From positions 1 to 64,000 of the forward strand of contig JAHJSA010000024.1 in assembly GCA_018830645.1 (NCBI GenBank): DNA of 64,000 bases, given 5' to 3'. Each line of letters opens with the position of its first letter. Position 1 is the stretch's first letter. The position numbers and the translations under genes are program-made. Positions 52,327 to 59,204 of this stretch are shown here, piece by piece. A model generated the notes under the pieces. The model saw nothing but the letters and a program-made list of their open reading frames with translations. It did no database searches and was not told where the DNA came from. This DNA comes from Actinomycetota bacterium. Lineage in GTDB: Bacteria > Actinomycetota > Thermoleophilia > RBG-16-64-13.

Positions 52327-52429
52327 GACCTTCATTCCGCGTTGGGTCGAAGTGGTCTCGCCACGGTGCATTGTGAGTCGCCCGAATGATAGCCGTCGCC
52401 TGGCCAGGCCCTGCCAAAAGGCATGCGGG

Positions 52430-52525
52430 GAGCCGTTTACCCTCTGCGCCTAGGTGAATCCCATCCTAGGCGTGAAGCCTCAGCCGTTTTCGTCAAGGTA
52501 GAAGCCCCCCAATAGCAGCGACTCC
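52430..52525 (+). ncRNA. Structured intergenic element, possibly a TnpB-type omega-RNA/IS200-IS605 end relic
   Basis: An 8-bp perfect stem CGCCTAGG/CCTAGGCG (52447-52454 and 52465-52472) encloses the loop TGAATCCCAT, followed by GTGAAGCC and then GTAGAAGCCCCCC. This order recalls the 3' part of IS605-type elements, where the right end doubles as guide RNA, but no tnpB remains on either side. It could instead be an unassigned riboswitch in the leader of the secreted-protein gene at 52590. The element is AT-richer than flanking coding DNA. Assignment rests on memory of such ends, not on a search. Confidence 0.3.
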
Positions 52526-52589
52526 TGGCTCATTGAATCCGGGCTTCCCTTCCCCGATACTGAAGGTGAGCAAAAGAAAGGGGTGCCCG

Positions 52590-53054
52590 GTGAGACCGTC
52601 TCGGACAGCGATGATGATCACGGCCTTGGCCCCGGTTCTCGTCGTCATCTTGGCGGTATCGGTCGCGCCGGCCTCAGAGCTCGCCCCGCCGCCTGCGGCC
52701 ACCGGCGTCACTCTCCGCGCGGCGAACGCCCCAGCGACGATCACCCCCACCAGCGACGCCCCCGAGCCCGGAGCTCCGACAGCAGGCGGCTCGGCTGCGG
52801 GCGCCACTGCCTCAGTACGGGTGACGGTGACGGTTCAGGCCGCGCGGCTCATAGTCCTCGACCGCGCAGACCGCATCGTCGAGATCTGGAGCAACACCAC
52901 CGCGGCCCCCGTGCCCTACGATCTGCACGCGGCTCGCGGATCGCACGATGGACCGCGGGTAGCCGCGATCCCCGCGGCGGCCCTCGCCGAGTACGAGACC
53001 CTGGTCGACACGATCGACTGGAGCGTCGTAGGCCTCGCATACCAGGCCCACTGA
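52590..53054 (+). CDS. Small secreted protein of unknown function
   Basis: A 154-residue protein with GTG start and AAAGGGG upstream. It begins VRPSRTAMMITALAPVLVVI, a secretion signal ending near residue 33, then has an Ala/Pro/Thr-rich stretch. A C-terminal beta-rich part follows (SVRVTVTVQAARLIVLDRAD and RIVEIWSNTTAAPVPYDLHA). The later part resembles a short pilus-like or WxL-neighbour beta domain but no family is recognised. The WxL-like gene follows 263 bases downstream on the same strand, so it may belong to the same surface set. Confidence 0.7.
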   Translation: MRPSRTAMMITALAPVLVVILAVSVAPASELAPPPAATGVTLRAANAPATITPTSDAPEPGAPTAGGSAAGATASVRVTVTVQAARLIVLDRADRIVEIWSNTTAAPVPYDLHAARGSHDGPRVAAIPAAALAEYETLVDTIDWSVVGLAYQAH

Positions 53055-53150
53055 CCCCACACGCAGAGTAGAATCCGGGGGCCGAGTGGCCCCCATGTGG
53101 ACCGGCACGGCGCGTGGTCCGCGCGGCTCGCGACTTGCCTTCCCGTACGT

Positions 53151-53171
53151 TGCCCAGTGCCGCTGGGCAAG
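53151..53171 (+). terminator. Hairpin after the secreted-protein gene
   Basis: TTGCCCAG-TGCCG-CTGGGCAA is a perfect 8-bp stem 97 bases after the stop. It lacks a T-run. Two further palindromes follow before the WxL-like gene, TTTCCTCTAAAGGAA-like (about 53180-53200) and AGTGTCGACACT (about 53206-53217), so this stretch may instead be a protein-binding region. Confidence 0.45.
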
Positions 53172-53317
53172 AGTACTCAATTTCCTCTAAAGGAATTCCC
53201 TCTGAGTGTCGACACTTGCACCAGTAAGGAAAACGGCGGGTCGAAAGTGGGGCGTTGGAGGTGCCGCACTACCGGAGATCCGCAGCGTAAGGGCGCCGTT
53301 CAGAACGAGGAGGGATC

Positions 53318-53791
53318 ATGAAGAAGGTACTGGTAGCAGGGGTTCTGGTGATTGCGATGTTGGGGCTGTTGTCGGCGGCCGCGTTCACGGCGCCGGGCGA
53401 CCCTGATCAGACGGTCACCGTGAACGCGACCGTCTCGAAGGCGGTGTGGCTCAATGTGACCGACGCCATGGTAGCGCTCGCCGGTAGCCCGGGGATCAAC
53501 GCCCACACCGATACGGCGGCGGCATTCGAGGTACGGGCCAACTGGAACTGGACCCTGCAGGCGAACGCACTCGCCAATCTCAACGGCACCGACCCCGATG
53601 GAGGGGCGGTCGTGCTTCCCGCGAGCCGCATCCTGGTGGGCGGAAGCTCCGCAGAAGTGAACCGGATCGTAGCCTCCGGTGCGAAGGTCACCAGCCTCGC
53701 CGTCCCCGTGACATACGGCGCGAACTTCACCTGGGACGATACGGCGGGCACCTACTCCGGACCCCACACGTACACCCTGGCCTTCCAGTAG
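53318..53791 (+). CDS. WxL-like small secreted protein
   Basis: A 157-residue exported protein with signal peptide MKKVLVAGVLVIAMLGLLSA and cleavage near AAAFTA. The mature part is a beta-sandwich-like domain with WNWTLQANAL near residue 70 and a C-terminal aromatic-hydrophobic strand (GPHTYTLAFQ). This layout is that of WxL-domain proteins, which bind the cell wall non-covalently. Ribosome binding site GAGGAGGG is strong. It is followed by a rho-independent terminator and then a DUF916-like gene, its expected partner. The match is by architecture, so certainty is moderate. Confidence 0.6.
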   Translation: MKKVLVAGVLVIAMLGLLSAAAFTAPGDPDQTVTVNATVSKAVWLNVTDAMVALAGSPGINAHTDTAAAFEVRANWNWTLQANALANLNGTDPDGGAVVLPASRILVGGSSAEVNRIVASGAKVTSLAVPVTYGANFTWDDTAGTYSGPHTYTLAFQ

Positions 53792-53816
53792 ACGACAGGA
53801 CAACTGAAGCGGCAGC

Positions 53817-53838
53817 AAGGGCCCGCAAGGGCCCTTTT
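53817..53838 (+). terminator. Rho-independent terminator of the WxL-like gene
   Basis: AAGGGCCC-GCAA-GGGCCCTT is a perfect 8-bp stem with a stable GCAA tetraloop, followed by two further T residues (TTTT overall). It starts 26 bases after the stop. The next gene begins only 47 bases later, so read-through may occur. Confidence 0.9.
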
Positions 53839-53884
53839 GCTATGCTTGTCTCGGCAACGTTGTGATCACACGAGGAGCGGGCGG

Positions 53885-54967
53885 ATGTCGGGCGGCGGCG
53901 GCTTCGGAAGAGGTAGCAGGGAAAGAGTGGCAGTGCTTCGGACTGTTGCCGCAGCACTGTCGGTGGCGACGCTGGTCCTCGGCCTGACCGCTCCCCCTTC
54001 CGCTCTAGCGGCGCGTTTCAGCGTCGAGCTCACGCCCGCCCAGATCGAGCTCACCTTGGAACCCGGCACCAGCTCGCCGCAGTGGGTGGGAGTGCGCAAC
54101 CACGCGGAGAACCCCATCGATCTCACCGTACTCGTTCGCGACTTCGATCTGCGCGCTGACGGCAGTTTCGAGATGCTGGAGCCCGGCCACACCACCTACT
54201 CGGCCGGGAAGTGGCTGGACTTCCCCGTTGCCACCATGCGCCTGGCGCCCGACGAGACCCGCATCATCGACTACACCATCGTGGTGCCAGAGGACGCCGA
54301 GTCCGGAGGTCACTACGCGGCCATCGTGTTCGAGGGGGTCCCCGTAGAGACCGAAGGTCAAGAAGGCACCACCGGTGTGCAGATCGTCGGGCAGGTGGTC
54401 GGGCAGGTTCTCATCACCATCCCTGGACCGATAACACGGAACCTGGTCATCGAGTCGCTCGCCGTGCCCAGCGTGGTGTTCGGAGCAGGTGCGGACACGG
54501 CGACCGTGCGCATCACGAACAACGGCAACGTGCACCTCACCCCCAACGGGTACGTGCAGACCTGGGGCGGCCTGCCTTCGGGCTCCTTCGACGAAGCGTT
54601 CGGGCAGTTCACCCTCCTGCCGGGGGCTTCTCGGGACTTCCAGGTGAAACTGCAGAACGTCCCCTGGCTCGGGCGTATGAAGGCCAAGACCGAGCTGCAG
54701 TTCGGCCCGCGGATCGGGATGTTCGACCACTCCGTGGAGACGTCCGTAGACTACTACGTGCTCTCCTGGAAGGTGATCCTGCTGCTCAGCATCCTGCTGA
54801 TTGGCTTCGACATCGCCCTCTTCCGAGAGTGGCGCCGGCGCGTCGCCCTCCGGAAGGCGGCCCCGACCGACGAGACCAACAAGAGGGAGCCGGAGACGCA
54901 GGCCGGCGCGTCGCCCGACACAGCGGACGAAGCGGCGGCGCAACTCGCACGCGAGACGGCATCGTGA
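53885..54967 (+). CDS. DUF916/WxL-interacting-like membrane-anchored protein
   Basis: A 360-residue protein with GAGGAG upstream. After a signal (LRTVAAALSVATLVLGLTA) come two immunoglobulin-like domains: PAQIELTLEPGTSSPQWVGV with VRDFDLRADGSFEMLEPG, then VIESLAVPSVVFGAGADTAT and VRITNNGNVHLTPNGYVQTW. A C-terminal membrane helix (SWKVILLLSILLIGFDIALF) and a charged tail follow. This is the layout of DUF916/DUF3324 proteins that partner WxL proteins at the surface. It overlaps the next gene by four bases. Confidence 0.75.
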   Translation: MSGGGGFGRGSRERVAVLRTVAAALSVATLVLGLTAPPSALAARFSVELTPAQIELTLEPGTSSPQWVGVRNHAENPIDLTVLVRDFDLRADGSFEMLEPGHTTYSAGKWLDFPVATMRLAPDETRIIDYTIVVPEDAESGGHYAAIVFEGVPVETEGQEGTTGVQIVGQVVGQVLITIPGPITRNLVIESLAVPSVVFGAGADTATVRITNNGNVHLTPNGYVQTWGGLPSGSFDEAFGQFTLLPGASRDFQVKLQNVPWLGRMKAKTELQFGPRIGMFDHSVETSVDYYVLSWKVILLLSILLIGFDIALFREWRRRVALRKAAPTDETNKREPETQAGASPDTADEAAAQLARETAS

Positions 54968-55230
54968 GCACCCCACGATCCGCCTGTACGGAAGTGCTCG
55001 AGTACCTCCGCGCCGCCCACGAGCGCAACCCCCAGGCCGAGACCCACGCGTTGCAGCTTGAACGGGAACTCGGGCTCGACGCGGACTCGGTGCGATCCTG
55101 CCTCCAGGAGTTGGTGGCCCAAGGGACCGCGGAGGCCGACCTGTCACTCGTGAACGTGTGGGTGCGACTCACGGGAAGCGAGCCGCCTCCTCTCCGACAG
55201 TTCCGCTCGGACAGTGCTCCCGAGGCGTAA
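54964..55230 (+). CDS. Small winged-helix-like protein
   Basis: An 88-residue protein starting GTG, overlapping the stop of the DUF916-like gene (GTGA). ETHALQLERELGLDADSVRS with CLQELVAQGTAEADL has a helix-turn-helix-like pattern, followed by LVNVWVRLTG, which could be a wing. No family recognised. Its position inside a surface-protein operon suggests a local regulator or a structural domain, but neither is shown. Confidence 0.55.
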   Translation: MSTPRSACTEVLEYLRAAHERNPQAETHALQLERELGLDADSVRSCLQELVAQGTAEADLSLVNVWVRLTGSEPPPLRQFRSDSAPEA

Positions 55231-56035
55231 GCACACGTACGCCTGCTCGGCATACGCCCACTGGGTCTCGGCCGTCGCGACCGCCGCGTTGGCGGTGTCG
55301 CTCGGTCTGCTCGGTCTGCTCGGTCTGCTCGGCTGCGCGGACACCAACGACCCAAGCACGGCTACATCGCCGGCCACCACCGTCCCCGCGGTCGCCGATT
55401 CACCCGCGACGCCCGGCGTCACGGGTCGAGAGAGCCCACCGACAACGGAGGGCACCGCCGTCTCACCCACAACTCTCGGCGGCGACTCAACGACCACCAC
55501 GACCCCGCCACCCGACCTCCCCCCTCTCGCCACCTACATCTACGACGATCCCGACGGGTGGTTCACGTTCGCCTACCCGAAGGGGTGGAAGCTCACCCAG
55601 GTGCCCGCGGTGCAGGCGATTGAAGGCGGCACGCCTCTCAGGAGCGTCGGCGCGTTCGACCCGACGGGCGGCCGACTGGGGTCGGTGCTGCTGGACGGAG
55701 TCGCGGTCTCCTCGTACCAACTGGGCGTTGCGGTGAGCGACGATCTGCTGCCCGCGTTCCGCGAAGAGCTCGCGGATCTCCTCACGGGGCTCGAGGGTCG
55801 ACTCCAATCCTTCGAGACCGTGGAGCCCTTGGCGCCCCGCACGGTCGGCGAGAGCCAAGGGTTCGAGGTGACCTTCCGGTTCACGCGCAGCGGGAAGAGG
55901 ATGCGCTCGCACGTGGTGTTCCTGGTCGAGGGGAATCGTCAGTACCAGATAACCAGCCAGGCCACCGACGCCGAATGGGACGTCGTCCACCCGATGCTGC
56001 GGGTGGTACTGGACACGTTCCGCCTCAACCGCTGA
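55214..56035 (+). CDS. Putative lipoprotein with PsbP-like C-terminal domain
   Basis: A 273-residue protein, start GTG 55214 overlapping the previous gene by 17 bases. The signal ends LGLLGLLGLLGC, a lipobox encoded by 9-base tandem repeats. A Thr/Pro-rich linker of about 60 residues follows, then a domain with YIYDDPDGWFTFAYPKGWKL, DPTGGRLGSVLLDGVAVSSY and HPMLRVVLDTFRLNR. This resembles PsbP/DUF1795-type lipoproteins; function is not established. It probably lies at the outer face of the membrane with the WxL-like proteins. Confidence 0.7.
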   Translation: MLPRRKHTYACSAYAHWVSAVATAALAVSLGLLGLLGLLGCADTNDPSTATSPATTVPAVADSPATPGVTGRESPPTTEGTAVSPTTLGGDSTTTTTPPPDLPPLATYIYDDPDGWFTFAYPKGWKLTQVPAVQAIEGGTPLRSVGAFDPTGGRLGSVLLDGVAVSSYQLGVAVSDDLLPAFREELADLLTGLEGRLQSFETVEPLAPRTVGESQGFEVTFRFTRSGKRMRSHVVFLVEGNRQYQITSQATDAEWDVVHPMLRVVLDTFRLNR

Positions 56036-56209
56036 CCCCGGCGCGCGCGCCGGCTCGGAAGCGCGGAGCAGCTTCGGCACCAATCTTGCCTGAAGCACGC
56101 GCCTCTAGCAGGTTTGGGCCTGGTGATGTAAAAGGGAACTATCGAGTGTGGACCAACGGGTCCGGACCCGGAGCACCCCGCCCCTGACGACCGAGGAGAG
56201 GTCAGCGCC

Positions 56210-56698
56210 ATGAGCGAACCGCTTCCCATCGGAGCAGCAGCCCCCGACTTCACGTTGCCCTCGCACCTCGGCGACACGGAGACGCTGTCGTCGTACCACG
56301 GTCCAACTGGCAAGAACGTGGTGCTGTTCTTCTACCCACTCGACTGGACGCCCGTCTGAGCGCGGGAGCTCCCCATCCTGCACGCGTACAGCGCTAGGAT
56401 GGCTGAGCTCGGCGCCCAGGTCTTGGGCATCAGCTGCGATTCGAACGCCTCCCACCGCGCTTTCGTCAAAGAGAGCGGAGGCCTCGACTACCCCCTGCTC
56501 AGCGACTTCTGGCCGCACGGAAGGGTCGCCCGCGAGTTCGGGGTGCTTGACGAAGAGCATGGGCGCCCGCGGCGCAGCGCCTTCGTGCTCGACCGACGTG
56601 GGGTGATCCGCTGGGCATACCACGCCGAGCTCAACGAGCAGCGCGACATCACACGCATCATCGGCGTGCTCGAAGAGCTCTGGGAGCAGGACCTCTAG
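56210..56698 (+). CDS. Peroxiredoxin (AhpC/TSA-Bcp family) with in-frame TGA at the peroxidatic position: probable selenoprotein
   Basis: One frame of 163 codons from ATG 56210 (GAGGAGAGG upstream) to TAG 56698, interrupted only by TGA at 56357-56359. Before it: GAAAPDFTLPSHLGDTETL and NVVLFFYPLDWTPV; after it: ARELPILHAY and LGISCDSNASHRAFV. In peroxiredoxins the residue after WTPV is the catalytic Cys, so TGA falls exactly on the active site at position 50. Homology continues on both sides and no cysteine codon replaces it, which supports selenocysteine over a pseudogene. Downstream AGCGC (56359-56363) can pair with GCGCT (56391-56395), a candidate SECIS stem. Reduces peroxides. No selABCD genes are in the window. 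Confidence 0.9.
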
Positions 56699-56735
56699 CC
56701 TCGCGGAGCCCCACGACCGAGGCGGTGACCGTACG

Positions 56736-56837
56736 GCGGCCGTCACCACACGGCGGCCGTCACCGAGCTGCGGCGCTCAGCGCACCGCGGCCGTCACCAC
56801 ACCGCGGCCGTCACCGAGCGGCGGCGTTCAGCGCGCC
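56736..56837. repeat. 51-base tandem duplication over the ferredoxin gene stop codon
   Basis: Units 56736-56786 and 56787-56837 share GCGGCCGTCACCACA at their start and a common tail GCGGCG.TCAGCGC, with about five differences. Each unit also holds two copies of GCGGCCGTCACC. The second unit includes the last codons and TGA of the minus-strand ferredoxin gene. The rest lies in the 129-base gap after the peroxiredoxin. Confidence 0.85.
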
Positions 56838-57670
56838 GCGGTCGCCGGACTGAGTCGCTCGCCCCCGATGCTCACCACGATCTCCTCGACAGGCACCTTG
56901 AGACCGGCGACATCCGCGGCCCGAGTGGCCAGTGCCACCAGCCCGCCGCAACACGGCACTTCCATCCTCACCACCGACACCGAGCGCGGCTGTGCGGCGT
57001 GGAAGAGCATGGCCAGCTTCTCGAGGTGCGCTTGAGCATCGTCGAGCTTCGGGCAGGCTATGACGAGGCTTCGTCCTTCGAGGAACTCCGAATGGAAGTC
57101 GCGGTAGGCGAACGGTGCGCAGTCGGCCGCGATCAGAAGGTCTGCGTTCTGGAGGAACGGAGCGTTGGGATTGACCAGACCAAGCTGGACGGGCCAATTC
57201 TGCAACAGGCTCTCCGCCGGCCTCTGGTCTGCCGAATCCGGCTGGGCGGTCGACGCCCGTGCCGAAGCCGTCTCAGGCCGGCGCATATCGCGGGCGAGTG
57301 AGCCGGGGCACCCGACGTGCGCCGCCGGAGCTTCGGCCGCCTGATGCTGAGCGGCGTGCGCCGTGTGGCCGTGCGCCGCGTGGCCGTTGCTGTGATCGTG
57401 CCCCGAAGCGGCCAACGACGGTCGTCCGAGCTCGCGCAGACGCGCTTCCACCGCGACCTCGTCGAACTCGGCCGCTTCGCGCACTTCGATGGTGAGAGCT
57501 CCCTCCGGGCATTCGCCCAGGCAGGCGCCCAGGCCGTCGCAGTAGAACTCGGCGGCAATGCGGGCTTTCCCGTCGACGATCTCAAGGGCCCCTTCGGCAC
57601 ACGCGGGCACGCACAGCCCGCACCCGTTGCAGAGGGATTCGTCGATCCTGATCATCTCTCGTGTCGCCAT
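56828..57670 (-). CDS. Ferredoxin-domain protein with His-rich linker
   Basis: A 280-residue protein. The N-terminal 55 residues carry two clusters, CNGCGLCVPACAEGALEI and CDGLGACLGECPEGALTI, the second having the altered CxxxxxC spacing common in this group. A linker near residues 87-110 is very His-rich (GHDHSNGHAAHGHTAHAAQH). The C-terminal domain (LLIAADCAPFAYRDFHSEFL, VIACPKLDDAQAHLEKLAML, MEVPCCGGLVALA) has three lone cysteines. Similar ferredoxins occur in sulfate reducers and other anaerobes; function unknown. An operator-like inverted repeat lies 77 bases upstream. Confidence 0.8.
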   Translation of the reverse strand: MATREMIRIDESLCNGCGLCVPACAEGALEIVDGKARIAAEFYCDGLGACLGECPEGALTIEVREAAEFDEVAVEARLRELGRPSLAASGHDHSNGHAAHGHTAHAAQHQAAEAPAAHVGCPGSLARDMRRPETASARASTAQPDSADQRPAESLLQNWPVQLGLVNPNAPFLQNADLLIAADCAPFAYRDFHSEFLEGRSLVIACPKLDDAQAHLEKLAMLFHAAQPRSVSVVRMEVPCCGGLVALATRAADVAGLKVPVEEIVVSIGGERLSPATAAR

Positions 57671-57746
57671 GCTTGGCTCCTTCCGTTGCGCCGTTTCCTC
57701 GGCACGATCGCCCTCGAACGCTCACTGCCCGAAGGCGTGGATATAT

Positions 57747-57768
57747 AAACACTGCTATCGTAGTGTTT
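57747..57768. promoter_or_regulatory. Operator-like inverted repeat upstream of the His-rich ferredoxin gene
   Basis: AAACACT-N8-AGTGTTT is a perfect 7-base inverted repeat, 77-98 bases upstream of the ferredoxin start, next to TATATA that can act as its -10. Its half-site and spacer share AACACTACGAT with the inverted repeat at 37631-37647. Confidence 0.55.
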
Positions 57769-57894
57769 ACTCCGCGAAACGTCAAGTCGCCGGCCCTCCC
57801 GACATCTAGCCGCCGGCCCCCTCACGTGCTTCTGCGCCGAGCGCCTTCGCCCCGAGCGGTGTATCCTCGTGAAAAGGCCCACGGAGGTAGACAC

Positions 57895-58197
57895 ATGGCA
57901 CTCACGCTACGACAAAGGACACTCCTGCACATCATCGTGCAGCGTTTCGACCGGTCTACTAACAGCACCGTGTTGGACCCAGTGTCGCTCGGCGCGGAGC
58001 TGTCGGCCGGCGGGGCAGATCTCGCCGCCGACCTTGTCGAACTAGAGCAACAGGGCTACGCGGCTCGGGTCACCGACCCGATGGCCGCCGACGCCCAGCC
58101 CGCGGACCCGGCAGCCAACTGCCCGCCCATCGAAGAGGAACGCTGGGTGGTCACACCCACGGATCGGGGCGTCATGGCGGCGATGGGCCTCGACTAG
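57895..58197 (+). CDS. Small protein of unknown function, 100 residues
   Basis: ATG with GGAGGT upstream. The N-terminus MALTLRQRTLLHIIVQRFDR and LGAELSAGGADLAADLVELE look like a winged-helix domain; the C-terminus EERWVVTPTDRGVMAAMGLD has the T-x-x-G ending typical of small winged-helix proteins. No family name. It is convergent with queE and overlaps its stop by four bases. Confidence 0.65.
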   Translation: MALTLRQRTLLHIIVQRFDRSTNSTVLDPVSLGAELSAGGADLAADLVELEQQGYAARVTDPMAADAQPADPAANCPPIEEERWVVTPTDRGVMAAMGLD

Positions 58198-58814
58198 GGG
58201 ATGCCGAGAACGCGGTGGAGTTGAATGGAAAGGCGCCACCCTGGGTGGGCCAGGACCGCGTCGGCGGCTACCTTCCCGGTCTCTGCGAGACGAGACGCCT
58301 CCGGCTGGAGACACACCGCGGCCGACGGGTGCTCTGCCGCCAACGCCTCGACCCAGGCAACCTGGAAGTCCTGATCGACCACCACCTTGAGCTCGTCTAC
58401 CATCCCACACAGGCCGCCAACGATGACGTAGTCGGGCGGCTTCGGGCTCACCGTGACCCAGTCGGGTCGGGTCGCTCCGGGAGGGGGCAGGGTGCCGTTG
58501 GTCTCGACGTGCACGAGGACCCCGGCGTCCTGCAGCCGCTCGATGAGGCGCGCAAGGTGCTCACCCTGAAGCAGAGGCTCGCCCCCCGTGAGACAGACCC
58601 GGCCCAGACCCCCACGAAGCACCCGCTCGACGATCTGAGCGGAGTCGGTCTCGACGCCGCCGTCCGCGCGCCAACTCTGCGGCGTGTCGCACCAGGCAAG
58701 GCACCCCAGGCGCAGGTCTGACGCGTTGCAGCCCGCGAAGCGCACGAAGGTCATGGCGACGCCCGCCCAGACGCCCTCCCCCTGTAGCGAGTCGAACACC
58801 TCCAGAACGCGCAC
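58194..58814 (-). CDS. queE: 7-carboxy-7-deazaguanine synthase
   Basis: A 206-residue radical SAM enzyme starting MRVLEVFDSLQGEGVWAGVA. It rearranges 6-carboxytetrahydropterin to 7-carboxy-7-deazaguanine, step 3 of the queuosine precursor route. The cluster motif is CNASDLRLGCLAWCDT, that is C-x8-C-x2-C rather than the usual C-x3-C-x2-C; the known Burkholderia enzyme has C-x14-C-x2-C, so variation here is tolerated. CLTGGEPLLQ and VETNGTLPPPG are typical. It is last in the operon queF-queC-queD-queE. Confidence 0.92.
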   Translation of the reverse strand: MRVLEVFDSLQGEGVWAGVAMTFVRFAGCNASDLRLGCLAWCDTPQSWRADGGVETDSAQIVERVLRGGLGRVCLTGGEPLLQGEHLARLIERLQDAGVLVHVETNGTLPPPGATRPDWVTVSPKPPDYVIVGGLCGMVDELKVVVDQDFQVAWVEALAAEHPSAAVCLQPEASRLAETGKVAADAVLAHPGWRLSIQLHRVLGIP

Positions 58815-58822
58815 CCAGACCC

Positions 58823-59200
58823 CTAAGTCGCAGACCCCTCAGTCGTGACGTCGGCGTAGCTCGTGGGAGTCTCCCAGAGCCGCACGCGCACCACGGGGAG
58901 ACCGGACGCCCGAAGTTCCTCGAACGCCCAAGCCGCCAGCGCCTCGGCCGTGGGCACAAAGTCGAACAGATCGTTCAGATACTGGTGATCGAGGTGGTCG
59001 ACCACCAGCTCAGCCACCCGTCCGCGAAGGTCGGCGAAATCCATGACCATGCGGTCGGTGGGGCCGCCGTCCTGCACCTGCCCCTCCACGGTCACCTCGA
59101 GCGTGTAGGTGTGGCCGTGGACGTTGCGACACTTGCCCTCGTGTTCGGGCAGACAGTGGGCGGCGTCGAAGGAGAGTATCTTCGTCACCGTGGTCTTCAC
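58823..59200 (-). CDS. queD: 6-carboxy-5,6,7,8-tetrahydropterin synthase
   Basis: A 125-residue enzyme that converts dihydroneopterin triphosphate to 6-carboxytetrahydropterin. Zinc and catalytic residues are in FDAAHCLPEHEGKCRNVHGH and the YADVTTE end. GTG 59200 lies five bases after the queC stop; a longer frame would overlap queC. The GTP cyclohydrolase step (FolE) is not encoded in the window. Confidence 0.94.
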   Translation of the reverse strand: MKTTVTKILSFDAAHCLPEHEGKCRNVHGHTYTLEVTVEGQVQDGGPTDRMVMDFADLRGRVAELVVDHLDHQYLNDLFDFVPTAEALAAWAFEELRASGLPVVRVRLWETPTSYADVTTEGSAT

Positions 59201-59204
59201 GCGG

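Noticed and set aside
52112-52417. A frame with FDDMWRRFDRL resembling the start of a small heat-shock protein.
   Set aside because: It has no alpha-crystallin domain, and the region looks like a non-coding leader with hairpins.
53190-53290. Purine-rich GGAAAACGG and GTCGAAAGTGG stretch considered as a c-di-GMP (GEMM) riboswitch before the WxL-like gene.
   Set aside because: The conserved GEMM core and tetraloop-receptor arrangement are not present.
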